Assembly: GCA_964513925.1 (NCBI GenBank)
Contig: CAZENR010000002.1
Coordinates: 1 to 64,000, forward strand
DNA length: 64,000 nt
Origin: DAORHV01 sp964513925
GTDB taxonomy: Bacteria; Patescibacteriota; Gracilibacteria; Peribacterales; Peribacteraceae
Reading direction: 5' to 3'
The notes beneath the pieces are model-generated. The model did no database searches. It was not told the DNA's origin and saw only the letters and a program-made list of their open reading frames with translations. Shown in pieces: positions 32,872 through 41,326 of this stretch; the stretch's first letter is position 1; every line of letters starts with the position of its first letter. The position numbers were made by a program, and so were the translations under genes.

Positions 32872-33857
32872 TGTTCAACCGCGTCATCGTCACCGGCGGC
32901 ACGGGGTTTTTTGGCTCCCGCATTACCCATGTTCTCCGTGCGGCTGGCATAGCTGAGCAAGTGTTTGCGCTCGGCTCGCGCGAGTACGACCTGCGCGACG
33001 AATCCGCGGTGGTGCGCATGTTTGCGGATCTCAGGCCCGACGCGGTCATTCATGCGGCGGGGCATGTCGGGGGCATTGGTGCAAACCGGGCCAACCCGGC
33101 GGACTTCTTCTACGACAACTTCAAAATGGGCTCGCTGCTCATTCACCATGCCCACCGCCATGCAGTGCGCAAGCTGGTGCTCATTGGCACCGTGTGCTCG
33201 TACCCCAAGCACGCGTCGGTGCCGTTTAGCGAAGACGCCTTCTGGACCGGGTATCCGGAGGAGACGAACGCGCCGTACGGCATTGCCAAGCTGGCGCTGT
33301 TCGCCCAGGCGGAGGCGTACCGCACGCAGTACGGGCTGCAGACATCGTGCGTGGTGCCGTCGAACTTGTACGGTCCGGGGGACAACATGGACATGCAGCG
33401 CGGACACGTCATTCCGGCCATGCTTGCCAAGTTCTGGATGGCAAAGAAGACGCAGGCATCCAGCATCGAATTGTGGGGCGACGGTACCCCGACGCGTGAT
33501 TTCCTCTATGTGGATGATGCCGCACATGCAGTGACGCTCGCACTGGCACGGCCGACATTCGTGGGGCCTTGCAACATTGGCACCGGTATCGAGACATCTA
33601 TCCGCGATGTTGCCGCCATGCTTGCACAGCGCATGCGGTACTCCGGCGATCTTCGTTGGAATACCGATTTACCAAACGGTCAGCCGCGCCGCTGCTTGGA
33701 TGTCTCACGGGCAAAGCAGCTGCTTGGCTTTACGCCTTCGGTTTCCCTGGAAGAAGGGATGCGGCGGACGGTGGCTTGGTTTCTTGCCGCGCAGGCCAAA
33801 CAGCGAATGGCAGAGTTTCCATACAAGCGGGTTGAGCACGAGACGCGCATCGTGTAG
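32868..33857 (+). CDS. NAD-dependent epimerase, GDP-L-fucose synthase-like
   Basis: 329 residues of the extended short-chain dehydrogenase type. TGGTGFFGSRI is the nucleotide loop. GHVGGIGANRANPADFFYDN resembles GDP-fucose synthase; GTVCSYPK replaces the usual GSSC-YPK and still carries the Cys; YGIAKLA holds the catalytic Tyr and Lys. It probably converts a GDP-keto-deoxy sugar to GDP-fucose or a similar sugar for envelope glycans. Starts at 32868 or 32871 (MM); coupled to the preceding gene by ATGA overlap. Confidence 0.85.
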   Translation: MMFNRVIVTGGTGFFGSRITHVLRAAGIAEQVFALGSREYDLRDESAVVRMFADLRPDAVIHAAGHVGGIGANRANPADFFYDNFKMGSLLIHHAHRHAVRKLVLIGTVCSYPKHASVPFSEDAFWTGYPEETNAPYGIAKLALFAQAEAYRTQYGLQTSCVVPSNLYGPGDNMDMQRGHVIPAMLAKFWMAKKTQASSIELWGDGTPTRDFLYVDDAAHAVTLALARPTFVGPCNIGTGIETSIRDVAAMLAQRMRYSGDLRWNTDLPNGQPRRCLDVSRAKQLLGFTPSVSLEEGMRRTVAWFLAAQAKQRMAEFPYKRVEHETRIV

Positions 33858-33860
33858 GTT
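33855..33860 (+). promoter_or_regulatory. -10-like box of purE overlapping a stop codon
   Basis: TAGGTT starts with the TAG stop of the upstream gene and lies 6 nt before the purE ATG. Weak alone; it fits the window-wide pattern. Confidence 0.35.
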
Positions 33861-33866
33861 GGGCGC

Positions 33867-34319
33867 ATGCCATCTGTTTTCTTTCTCCTCGGCTCCAAAG
33901 TGGATGTCGAGTTTGCCCAAAACATCGCCGACATGCTCAAGGAGTATGGCGTCGACTCGGAAATCATCGTTGCTTCCGCCCACAAGGTGCCGGAGCTGGT
34001 CGTGAAGCATATCGACCGCATCAATGCCCGCACCGAGCCCACCGTGGTCATTACCTGCGTTGGCATGAGTAACGGCCTGGGCGGCGTTGCCGCGGCCAGC
34101 TTGGTGCATCCGCTGGTCAACTGTCCTCCGTTCAAGGACTTGGCCGACTACCAGGTCAACATTCATAGCAGCTTGCAAATGCCGTCCGATGTCCCGGTCA
34201 TGACGGTGCTCAATCCCAAGAATGCAGCGCTCTGCGCGCTCAAAATTCTCGGCGGAAGCGATGCAAAGATCCGCGCACAAATCGCCAAGCGCATCGCCAA
34301 GGTGAAGTCCGAGTACTAG
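33867..34319 (+). CDS. purE: Class II PurE (AIR carboxylase)
   Basis: 150 residues in the purine pathway. LLGSKVDVEFAQ and IVASAHKVPE mark the PurE fold. The middle, CVGMSNGLGGV...LVNCPPF...SSLQMPS...VLNPKNAAL, corresponds to class II enzymes such as the PurE part of animal PAICS (GRSNGLGPV, CPP, SSLRLPS, VLSPEGSA) rather than class I (which has a GGAAHLPG motif). Class II enzymes carboxylate AIR directly with CO2 and do not need PurK. The assignment is by remembered motifs. purM is elsewhere in the window. Confidence 0.88.
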   Translation: MPSVFFLLGSKVDVEFAQNIADMLKEYGVDSEIIVASAHKVPELVVKHIDRINARTEPTVVITCVGMSNGLGGVAAASLVHPLVNCPPFKDLADYQVNIHSSLQMPSDVPVMTVLNPKNAALCALKILGGSDAKIRAQIAKRIAKVKSEY

Positions 34320-34322
34320 ACT
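34317..34322 (+). promoter_or_regulatory. -10-like box of the CNNM/CBS gene overlapping the purE stop
   Basis: TAGACT, 7 nt before ATG, contains the purE TAG stop. Confidence 0.4.
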
Positions 34323-34329
34323 CCGTTTC

Positions 34330-35379
34330 ATGCTGCACGTTCTGCTGTACTTCGTCGGCTTCGTGCTCCTATCGGGAACGATGTCGCTCATCGATGCTGC
34401 CATGCTCAGCGTCTCGCGCGCCGAAATAGAAGAGCTGGCCGTACGCAACGTGTGGGGAGCAAAGGCGCTCAAGCGCTTGTCGCGCCACATGACCCGCGCG
34501 GTGATCGTCATTGTCATCTTCAGTAACTTAGTCAACGTGCTGGGGCCGATCTTGGTGGGCGAACAAGCCATTCGCGAGTATGGCAGCGGCGTCATTGGCG
34601 CTATTACGGCGTTGCTGACCCTGGCGACCATCCTGTTTTCCGAAATCGTACCCAAGTCCCTGGGCAGGCATTATGCCCCGGGCATCAGTTGCGCTGTAGC
34701 GCCCGTTCTCCTGGCGCTGGTCTTCATCTTGCTGCCTGCAGTGCTGCCGTTGGAATGGCTGGTAGGAAAGCTGAAAAGCGGCAGGCGCGTGGTGGGTACC
34801 GAGGAGCAAATTCGGGCGCTCACCCGTATTGGCCGCATGGCCGGACACATACACGCCTACGAGGGGCATATTGTGCAGCGCGCATTCGTGCTCAACGATA
34901 AAACGGCCACAGACGTCATGACGCCCATTGACCAGGTCGCGTTCGTGACGAGCAAGGCCACAATTCGCGACGCCGCGGAAACCGTGTTCCGCTACACCTA
35001 CTCGCGCTACCCGGTTGTCGGCACCGACATACACAACATTCTCGGCGTAGTGCTCAGTCGTTCCATTCTCACCGCATTGGCGGAAGGAAAAGACGATGTG
35101 CCGGTTACCGAGATCATGACGCATTTGCAAAGCGTGGATGCTGCCATGCGTGCAGATGAGCTGCTGTTGTTCCTGCGCCGCAAGCGCACGCACATGGCGG
35201 TGGTGAAGAAGGAGTTTGAGACAGTTGGCCTAGTAACGCTGGAAGATGTGCTGGAAGAGCTGGTGGGTGAGATAGAAGACGAAGAAGATATTCGCCGCTA
35301 CAACACCAAGGCTGCCATGAACGATCTTCTGCAGAAGGGGAACGTGGCACGCGGCCGCAAAGAGAAGAAGTCCACCTAG
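34330..35379 (+). CDS. CNNM/DUF21 transporter-like protein with CBS pair
   Basis: 349 residues. A DUF21/CNNM membrane domain (about 1-150, four hydrophobic segments; ILFSEIVPKSLGRHYA is the conserved SEIxPKxx element), then two CBS domains (about 195-320: DVMTPIDQVAFV, YSRYPVVGTDIHNILGVV, THMAVVKKEFETVGLVTLED). The family includes magnesium/cobalt efflux and haemolysin-like proteins; CBS pairs sense adenine nucleotides. No C-terminal CorC_HlyC domain is present. It lies 10 nt from purE, but the partners appear unrelated. Confidence 0.9.
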   Translation: MLHVLLYFVGFVLLSGTMSLIDAAMLSVSRAEIEELAVRNVWGAKALKRLSRHMTRAVIVIVIFSNLVNVLGPILVGEQAIREYGSGVIGAITALLTLATILFSEIVPKSLGRHYAPGISCAVAPVLLALVFILLPAVLPLEWLVGKLKSGRRVVGTEEQIRALTRIGRMAGHIHAYEGHIVQRAFVLNDKTATDVMTPIDQVAFVTSKATIRDAAETVFRYTYSRYPVVGTDIHNILGVVLSRSILTALAEGKDDVPVTEIMTHLQSVDAAMRADELLLFLRRKRTHMAVVKKEFETVGLVTLEDVLEELVGEIEDEEDIRRYNTKAAMNDLLQKGNVARGRKEKKST

Positions 35380-35393
35380 GCGCGCTTGTTTGC

Positions 35394-35399
35394 TACCAT
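35394..35399 (+). promoter_or_regulatory. -10 box of the UDG gene
   Basis: TACCAT, 7 nt before the ATG at 35407; it overlaps an alternative ATG. Confidence 0.5.
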
Positions 35400-35406
35400 G
35401 CAGCGT

Positions 35407-35964
35407 ATGGAACTCACTCTCGACATGCTTCGCGAGCAGCTGTCGGCCTGGAAAGGCTGCGAGCTTGCCAAGAATGCAAATCCCGTCTTAGGCGAGGGGA
35501 ATCCGCAAGCGAAGATCATGTTCATTGGAGAGGCGCCGGGGCAAAAAGAGGATGAGCTGAAGCGGCCGTTCGTCGGGGCGGCGGGGCAGTTTCTCAACGA
35601 ACTGCTGGGCACCATAGGGCTGAAGCGCGAGGACGTGTACATCAGCAACGTGGTGAAGTACCGTCCGCCGGAAAATCGTGATCCCACACCCGAGGAAAAG
35701 CAGCAGTGCATGCCCTGGCTGCAACTGGAGATCGCCATTATCAAGCCGCGCGTCATTTGTCCGCTGGGACGCCATTCCATGGCGCACTTCGTCGCCAACC
35801 GCACCATTACCCAGGCGCATGGCAAGCCGTTTCGCTTACGCGATCAACTCACGGTGTTTCCCATCTACCATCCGGCGGCGGCGCTGCATAACGGCAATTT
35901 GCGCTCCAGTCTGTACGCCGACTTCCGTGCGCTGGGGGAATTCCTGCAAAAAGAGGGGATCTGA
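35407..35964 (+). CDS. Uracil-DNA glycosylase, family 4, lacking one Fe-S Cys
   Basis: 185 residues. GEAPGQKEDE, PFVGAAGQFL, VKYRPPENRDPTPEE and the HPAAAL motif identify family 4 UDGs, which remove uracil from DNA and carry a 4Fe-4S cluster. Three cluster Cys are seen: KGCELA near the N-terminus, and the pair QQC...VIC spaced 16-17 apart. The first Cys of the usual C-x-x-C is replaced by Trp (AWKGC). Other starts (35386, 35398) exist; ATG at 35407 fits the -10 spacing. Confidence 0.9.
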   Translation: MELTLDMLREQLSAWKGCELAKNANPVLGEGNPQAKIMFIGEAPGQKEDELKRPFVGAAGQFLNELLGTIGLKREDVYISNVVKYRPPENRDPTPEEKQQCMPWLQLEIAIIKPRVICPLGRHSMAHFVANRTITQAHGKPFRLRDQLTVFPIYHPAAALHNGNLRSSLYADFRALGEFLQKEGI

Positions 35965-35981
35965 TTCCCGTCGTTGTTTGC

Positions 35982-35987
35982 TATCAT
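35982..35987 (+). promoter_or_regulatory. -10 box of the gene at 35995
   Basis: TATCAT, 7 nt before ATG. Confidence 0.55.
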
Positions 35988-35994
35988 CGAGGCG

Positions 35995-36357
35995 ATGAGG
36001 CCGCTCCTCCTTCGCATCACCATTGCGGCGCTGCTCTCGGTATCGTCGTTGTTGGTCATTTTGTTCCGAGTCAGTCCGCTTACCGCACCCGGGATCGCAC
36101 TACCATTCTTCTTTCTGACGGTTGCGCTGTCCACCGCCAGCGTTGCAACGCTGTTGTTTTACGCGTTTTGGGCCAGCGTCTCGTTGGAAGGCTTGGATGC
36201 AGGCAGGAAGATCACCATCGCGCTGCGCGAAGGCATTTTTGCCGCGTGCGCGGTCACGCTTATCTTCGGCTTTCTGATGCTTGGGATCCTTACCTGGTGG
36301 ATCGGTGTGCTCATTGCCATGGTGTTCGTGCTCATAGAGCTGGCGCTGCATTCGTAA
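35995..36357 (+). CDS. Small three-span membrane protein, unknown function
   Basis: 120 residues with hydrophobic segments at about 8-28, 35-60 and 80-115 and a short charged loop (SLEGLDAGRK). The ATG at 35995 follows TATCAT by 7 nt. It precedes pheS on the same strand but has its own promoter, and pheS has one too, so an operon link is unlikely. Not recognised. Confidence 0.6.
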   Translation: MRPLLLRITIAALLSVSSLLVILFRVSPLTAPGIALPFFFLTVALSTASVATLLFYAFWASVSLEGLDAGRKITIALREGIFAACAVTLIFGFLMLGILTWWIGVLIAMVFVLIELALHS

Positions 36358-36399
36358 CCCTGCCCGTCCGGCGCGCTTTCCCAGAGCCTGTTCCATCTG

Positions 36400-36405
36400 T
36401 ACACT
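36400..36405 (+). promoter_or_regulatory. -10 box of pheS
   Basis: TACACT followed by TTGCGCG and ATG: 7 nt spacing, no ribosome site. Confidence 0.6.
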
Positions 36406-36412
36406 TTGCGCG

Positions 36413-37426
36413 ATGTCCGCAGCACCACTGCCCTCTCCCTGGGATTCTTACGTCGACCGCATACGCAAGGCCGATGCCGCCACACTCGATGCAGTGGAGC
36501 AGGAAATTTTCGGGCGCAAGGCGGGCGCGCTGACGCTTGCCATGAAAGAGCTGGGTGGCAAATCGCCGGAGGAGCGCAAAACCATGGGGCAGGTATTCAA
36601 CGTCGTCAAACTTACGCTTACGGCCGAACTGGATCTTCGTCGTGGCGCTCTTTCCGCCGAGCGCATGACGAATTTGGCTCAAACCGACGCATTGGATGTC
36701 ACGCTGGATCTCCCGGCGCGCGAACACGGACATCATCATCCGCTGCATGAGTACATTCGCCGTGCCGAGGAAGTGTTCGGACGCATGGGCTTCGATGTAG
36801 CCACAGGCCCCGAAGTGGAGACCGAGGAGTACAACTTCAACATGCTCAACATTCCGGCAACGCACCCCGCGCGCGACAACCAGGACACGTTCTGGGTGAG
36901 CAGTTTGGACCGCACGGTGTTGCGTACGCATACGTCGCCCGTGCAGGTGCGCTACATGCTTGGAAACAAGCCGCCTTTCCGCATGATTTGTCCCGGCAAG
37001 GTGTTCCGCAAAGACGAAGACGCCACCCACTCGCCCATGTTCCACCAGATCGAGGGGTTGATGATTGGCAAGGATATCTCCCTGGCAAACATGAAGGGCG
37101 TCATGGAAACCGCCGTGCGCGAGCTGGTGGATCCGAATGTGGATTTCCGCTGGCGCACCGGGTACTTCCCGTTCGTGGAGCCGGGCCTGGAAATGGATTT
37201 GCGTTGGCGCGGCGATGAGAGCAAGAGCCGCGAGGGCCGCTGGTTGGAGGTTGTCGGCTGCGGCATGGTGCACCCTCAGGTGCTCAAAAACGTCGGTATC
37301 GACCCGGACGAATGGCAGGGTTTTGCGTTCGGCTTTGGCGTGGAGCGCATGGTGATGATTCGTCACCAAATCCCCGACATCCGCCTGTTCTTCCAGGGCG
37401 ATCGTCGGTTTCTCAAGCAATTTTAA
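36413..37426 (+). CDS. pheS: Phenylalanyl-tRNA synthetase alpha subunit
   Basis: 337 residues, class II synthetase. The N-terminal coiled coil (about 1-85) binds tRNA. The catalytic core has ATHPARDNQDTFW (motif 1 region), THTSPVQVRYM, motif 2 FRMICPGKVFRKDEDATHSPMF (split here as FRMICPGKVFRKD and ATHSPMF), FVEPGLEMD and motif 3 FGFGVERMVMIRH. Length and motifs are normal. pheT is not next to it, although the two are usually adjacent, so beta must be elsewhere in the genome. Confidence 0.97.
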   Translation: MSAAPLPSPWDSYVDRIRKADAATLDAVEQEIFGRKAGALTLAMKELGGKSPEERKTMGQVFNVVKLTLTAELDLRRGALSAERMTNLAQTDALDVTLDLPAREHGHHHPLHEYIRRAEEVFGRMGFDVATGPEVETEEYNFNMLNIPATHPARDNQDTFWVSSLDRTVLRTHTSPVQVRYMLGNKPPFRMICPGKVFRKDEDATHSPMFHQIEGLMIGKDISLANMKGVMETAVRELVDPNVDFRWRTGYFPFVEPGLEMDLRWRGDESKSREGRWLEVVGCGMVHPQVLKNVGIDPDEWQGFAFGFGVERMVMIRHQIPDIRLFFQGDRRFLKQF

Positions 37427-37462
37427 GAAGACTGTCGGTACCGCGTGATGTTTTTGTAAACG

Positions 37463-37494
37463 GAAAAAACCGGCGAAGGCAGGCTCCGCCTACC
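37463..37494 (-). terminator. Terminator of the minus-strand small transcript
   Basis: GGTAGGC-GGA-GCCTGCC hairpin followed by TTCGCCGG and six T on the minus strand. It lies just after pheS on the plus strand but its T-tract belongs to minus. Confidence 0.6.
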
Positions 37495-37521
37495 TGGAGC
37501 CGCACCGATTCGGGGAGAGTC

Positions 37522-37548
37522 CGCGAAAGGGGCTACGCCCCTCTCGCG
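37522..37548 (-). ncRNA. Stable hairpin in possible small RNA
   Basis: CGCGAGAGGGGC pairs with GCCCCTTTCGCG with one mismatch and a 3-nt loop. It is followed by GGACTCTCC, as in the tRNA-Arg trailer at 5245-5275. Probably part of a short transcript from 37611 to 37463. Confidence 0.5.
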
Positions 37549-37554
37549 AGAGTA

Positions 37555-37593
37555 TTAGTCGCCGTCAAAGTCTTCGTAGTGTTCGTTACCCAT
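37555..37593 (-). CDS. Possible 12-residue acidic leader peptide
   Basis: ATG to TAA encodes MGNEHYEDFDGD, very acidic. TATAAC lies 8 nt before the ATG and TATAAT 17 nt before it on the minus strand, and a hairpin plus terminator follow. It may be a real micro-ORF of the small transcript or chance; there is no homology evidence. Confidence 0.35.
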   Translation of the reverse strand: MGNEHYEDFDGD

Positions 37594-37601
37594 AGGTGTT
37601 T

Positions 37602-37616
37602 GTTATAGATATTATA
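37602..37616 (-). promoter_or_regulatory. Promoter of the small transcript
   Basis: TTGTATAAT at 37611-37619 (minus) and TATAAC at 37602-37607. The same TTGTATAAT string starts promoters at 50214 and 57461. Confidence 0.55.
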
Positions 37617-37636
37617 CAATATTTTCTTAATTATGT

Positions 37637-38974
37637 CTATTTACTACGTTTCGCTTCCTGTAGCGCCGCTTGGAGCTTGGCAGATCCCAGTACCGAGAAA
37701 TCGGCGTTGGATTTCCTGGCTTCGTCAAAGAGCTTTCTGGCCTCCGACACGTTTCCAAGAGCCCGCTGAATGCTGCCGGCATGAAACAGGATGGCTGCGT
37801 CCTGAGAGCCGGTCGCCCGGGCCTTTTGCGAGTACTCGGCAGCTTCTGCGTACTGCTCGGCATTGAAAAGTGCCAGAGCCAGCGTGTCGGCGGCAAAGAT
37901 GGTCGGCCGGTTGGCATACACCGCCCGGGCTCGCGCCAGGTTGTCCTGCGTGTCCAGGCCGCGTTCGGCCAAAAACTTGGCGCGCTCCAGCTCCACGTTG
38001 GTGCCGCGCGCCGCAATGGCATCGAATCCCTTTGCAACCGCGCCGTACAGCAACGTGGCTTTGGCGCTATTTCCGGATACAAACTCAATGTCGCCAAGCA
38101 AAGCGGCATATTCCGGTAGCGGCAACACGTTCACAATGCGTTGGGCATAGTCGCGCGCCTTGTCGGTATTGCCGCGCGCCATTTCTATGCGCGCCAAGCC
38201 TGCCAGTGCCGGGGCGAAATCGGGGTAGGCCCGCAGCGCCTCGGTAAAGTACATTTCTGCTTGCGTACGGTAGTTGCCAAATGCAAGGCGGCCCAGTTCG
38301 GCCAGGCCCCATGCCGCGTGCTCGGGAGTGGCGGTGCCGTCGCTGAGGGCGGTTTCCATGATCTCCATGGCCCCACGGACATCGCCGAGCAGTTCGCGCA
38401 CGTAGGCAATGCGGGTCAGTGCGGAGTAATCCGGGCGCAGATCGGTCATGGCTTGCAAGGTTGCCACCGCATTGTCGTACTCGCCGAGTTCTACCTGGGC
38501 ATCGGCAAGCAGTCCGTAATACCGTGCCACGTCCGCATGCTCCGCCACCAGTCGTGCTGCAGCCGCGCGCGCAGTACGGAAGTCGTGCTTGCCTGCGGCA
38601 ATGGTGCCGCGCAGGAAGAGTATTTCCGGATTCAGCGGATCTGTTTGTTCGATGTGCGCCAGGAGCGATTCAATGCGTTCGTAGAAACGGGTATCGGCGT
38701 TTTCTCGCAGTCCCTGCAGGTACAGCCCGCACAAGCGGAAGATGGCTTTGGCATCTTGTGGAGCTGTGCGTACCGCTTGTTGTGCCGCCAGAATTTGTTG
38801 CCGGGTTGTGTCGGAGAGCCCGGTTTCGGCTTCGGACATGAACGCGGCGTCTACAGGTTGCCGCAGCAATGCCGGTATACCCTTGGCGGCAAGCATGATG
38901 ACCGCAAACGCAACGAGAGGGGCGGCGAATGGAGCCACCCCCCTGTATACCGTTTTCAGAAGCGATCGTTGCAT
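37637..38974 (-). CDS. TPR-repeat protein with N-terminal membrane anchor
   Basis: 445 residues. One hydrophobic segment (about 15-35) then many degenerate tetratricopeptide repeats (for example LAELGRLAFGNYRTQAEMYF, then LAGLARIEMARGNTDKARDY) to the C-terminus. TPRs mediate protein assembly. It follows the DUF4331 gene by 7 nt on the same strand, and that pair is divergent from a HupE-like gene. I know DUF4331, TPR and HupE genes as frequent neighbours, so these may act together at the membrane; the substrate is unknown. Confidence 0.85.
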   Translation of the reverse strand: MQRSLLKTVYRGVAPFAAPLVAFAVIMLAAKGIPALLRQPVDAAFMSEAETGLSDTTRQQILAAQQAVRTAPQDAKAIFRLCGLYLQGLRENADTRFYERIESLLAHIEQTDPLNPEILFLRGTIAAGKHDFRTARAAAARLVAEHADVARYYGLLADAQVELGEYDNAVATLQAMTDLRPDYSALTRIAYVRELLGDVRGAMEIMETALSDGTATPEHAAWGLAELGRLAFGNYRTQAEMYFTEALRAYPDFAPALAGLARIEMARGNTDKARDYAQRIVNVLPLPEYAALLGDIEFVSGNSAKATLLYGAVAKGFDAIAARGTNVELERAKFLAERGLDTQDNLARARAVYANRPTIFAADTLALALFNAEQYAEAAEYSQKARATGSQDAAILFHAGSIQRALGNVSEARKLFDEARKSNADFSVLGSAKLQAALQEAKRSK

Positions 38975-38981
38975 AGGTTCC

Positions 38982-40340
38982 TTACTTGGTCTTGAGGTGC
39001 GGAGCGGCCAAATACGGGAAGACGCGCAGGAATTCCACGTCGTTGGTGTTCACGCCGTCGCCAAGTGCGGCATCTACGTTGTAGCCGTCCACGAGCTTTC
39101 CGGCAACCGCCTGAATGGCAATATCCGTCACGTCGTCGGACAAGCGCCGGCCGTTGGGGAACCCGGCGTTATCGCCGCCGAACACGCCCAGGCGGCTCTG
39201 CTTGGCAATGTCAGTGGGAGCGATAGACGTGTTTAAGCGCAGCATTTCCGCTGCACGAACCTTTACGGGCTGGTTCAGTCCCGGCACGCCGGTTAAGAAC
39301 ACGGTCACCAAGTCTTTGCGGTTCTCGGTCGGTACGTTCAGGCCAAGCACTGCCTTGAAGAGTCCGGCCAACTCGGGCTTCAGCACGACATCGGCGTACG
39401 CCTGGGTGTCGGCATCCTTGCTCGGGTGCGAACCGTTGAAGTAGTCCTTGTAGGCAAGCGGCACGACCACTTCGTTCACAAGCGGCATGCCCAGGCGCGA
39501 CACCTGCACCGGCTTGCCGTTCATGGCAGCTACGCCGTTACCACGGAGCACGCTGCGCTCCCAGCGGTAGGTGGCACCCCATACGCCAAGAACCGGATCA
39601 GACTTGCTCACGATGTTGGCTACCGGAATTTCGAACACGATCGACTGGACGTTGGTGCCTTTGAGCGAATCGTATCCGGCGCCCAGGTTCAGCAGATCGA
39701 ATACGTTCAAGTCTACGAAGAACGAGTCATCGCGCGGGCCTGCAAAGTACTTACCCTTGCTGCCGGCGTTGACCACTGCTTCGTTGGCCAGTTTCACGTA
39801 GTTTGGCTGGCTCTTGCTGCCAATTGCCGGAGGGGCGACTGTGCCGCGCGCCACGACGTTGGCGTTGTTCCACTGGTCGCGAGCACCGGTGAACTTACCG
39901 GCGATACGGTAGGCTTTCCAGGTTTGTTCCACGTTGGCGTCGCTGAGCACCGACATGGGCTTCTTGTTGAAGAGGAACGTGCTGCCATCCTTGACCTTGG
40001 TTTCGAACATGAAGGCGTACGTTACGTCTTCGGTGGCATCGCCGTTGGTATCGATATGGAAGGCGTATGCCACGTTGTCTCCGAAGCGGAAGTAGTTCGG
40101 TCCGGCACCCGCTACTCCCAGCGGATAGTAGTTGCCGGCAAACGCTACGGTGTCTTTGGAGGACATCCAGGCGTACAGGTCGGTTTGGTCTGCGGCAGGG
40201 TCTTGGCTGATCATGGGAGCTTCGCGGTGCGAAGAGGCGAAACCCGTAGACGAGAGCAGCAGCAGAGCGCCTGCTGAAAGCGCGAGCACAAGGGCGGCGG
40301 TGCCTATGGCGCGCGTCATGCGTAACGACGCAATGGTCAT
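38982..40340 (-). CDS. Secreted DUF4331 protein
   Basis: 452 residues from the ATG at 40340 (an upstream ATG at 40370 adds 10 residues). A signal peptide with a long hydrophobic core ends near STGFA-SSH. SSHREAPMISQDPAADQTDL is the diagnostic DUF4331 N-terminal motif; DTNGD and later Asp-rich loops suggest metal binding. The C-terminal FLRVFPYLAAPH is also typical. Exported or periplasm-like location is expected. It is first in an operon with the TPR gene. Confidence 0.9.
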   Translation of the reverse strand: MTIASLRMTRAIGTAALVLALSAGALLLLSSTGFASSHREAPMISQDPAADQTDLYAWMSSKDTVAFAGNYYPLGVAGAGPNYFRFGDNVAYAFHIDTNGDATEDVTYAFMFETKVKDGSTFLFNKKPMSVLSDANVEQTWKAYRIAGKFTGARDQWNNANVVARGTVAPPAIGSKSQPNYVKLANEAVVNAGSKGKYFAGPRDDSFFVDLNVFDLLNLGAGYDSLKGTNVQSIVFEIPVANIVSKSDPVLGVWGATYRWERSVLRGNGVAAMNGKPVQVSRLGMPLVNEVVVPLAYKDYFNGSHPSKDADTQAYADVVLKPELAGLFKAVLGLNVPTENRKDLVTVFLTGVPGLNQPVKVRAAEMLRLNTSIAPTDIAKQSRLGVFGGDNAGFPNGRRLSDDVTDIAIQAVAGKLVDGYNVDAALGDGVNTNDVEFLRVFPYLAAPHLKTK

Positions 40341-40471
40341 GTGAAAAGGGGAAGGAATAGGTTGCCCCATACGCTACGGTTCGCTGCGGACATGGCACAA
40401 GCGTGCGGGTGCGAAATTCACTCGACAGGTGAATGGACTCGGTAGCCGGTTGTGCTCGTGAGAGCGGTTGC

Positions 40472-40477
40472 TATGCT
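40472..40477 (+). promoter_or_regulatory. -10 box of the HupE-like gene
   Basis: TATGCT, 6 nt before ATG. Confidence 0.5.
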
Positions 40478-40483
40478 GGCGCC

Positions 40484-41326
40484 ATGCGTCGACTCATTTC
40501 AGCCACATTGGCCGCCTTCTTGTTGTCATACACCGCCGTTGCGGCTGTCCCAGTGCTGGCCCATGACTTACTGCCCGAAGATTTGGCGGAGTTGATGCGG
40601 AATAATCCGCGTATGACCGAGGAGGACGCAGCATCGTTGCTGCACGGCCAACTGCCGGAAGTGACGCCTCCGCCGTCGTTGAATGGAGCACAACAGAGTG
40701 CGTTCGATGCGCTGCTGCTCGGGCGCAACGAAGACGCGCCACTGCATGTATTGCTCTGGAATTTTTTCGTACTCGGCGTGCAGCACATCTTAGAGGGGCT
40801 GGACCACGTGCTGTTCGTGCTGTCGTTGCTGTTGGCATTCGTCAGCTTGCGGCACACGGCAAAACTGATTACGGCGTTTACCGTTGCGCACACCACGACG
40901 TTCCTTGTCGCCGGCTTCGGGTGGCTTACTTTGTCTCCTCGCATTGTAGAGCCGCTCATCGCGCTCTCCATTGCGTACATGGCGGTTACCAGCATGTTCC
41001 TTGCCAAGCATCCATGGCTGGGAGGCGCAAAGAACAAGGTGTCCACTGTCTTCTTCTTCGGGTTGTTCCATGGGTTGGGGTTTGCCGGATTGCTTTCGGA
41101 CTTCTCGATTCCGCGACAGAATTTCTTACCGGCACTGCTCTCGTTTAACATTGGTATCGAATTCGGCCAGGCCGCTATCTTGGCATTGGCTGTGCCCTAC
41201 ATCCTGCTACTGCAGCACAAGCAGTGGTTTGCAGTCGCGCAGAAGGTCGCCGCGGTGGTGCTGACGCAGGTGGCGTTGATCTGGATGTGTGAACGTCTCT
41301 TGGATGTGAAGTTTTTGCCTTTCTAA
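40484..41326 (+). CDS. HupE/UreJ_2-family membrane protein
   Basis: 280 residues. A signal peptide, a soluble segment of about 65 residues, then six or so membrane spans. GVQHILEGLDHVLFVLSLLL, AFTVAHTTTFL and FFGLFHGLGFAGLL carry the conserved His/Asp residues of HupE/UreJ_2 proteins, which in other bacteria move nickel or cobalt. Divergent from the DUF4331-TPR pair. Metal specificity cannot be judged from the sequence. Confidence 0.88.
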   Translation: MRRLISATLAAFLLSYTAVAAVPVLAHDLLPEDLAELMRNNPRMTEEDAASLLHGQLPEVTPPPSLNGAQQSAFDALLLGRNEDAPLHVLLWNFFVLGVQHILEGLDHVLFVLSLLLAFVSLRHTAKLITAFTVAHTTTFLVAGFGWLTLSPRIVEPLIALSIAYMAVTSMFLAKHPWLGGAKNKVSTVFFFGLFHGLGFAGLLSDFSIPRQNFLPALLSFNIGIEFGQAAILALAVPYILLLQHKQWFAVAQKVAAVVLTQVALIWMCERLLDVKFLPF

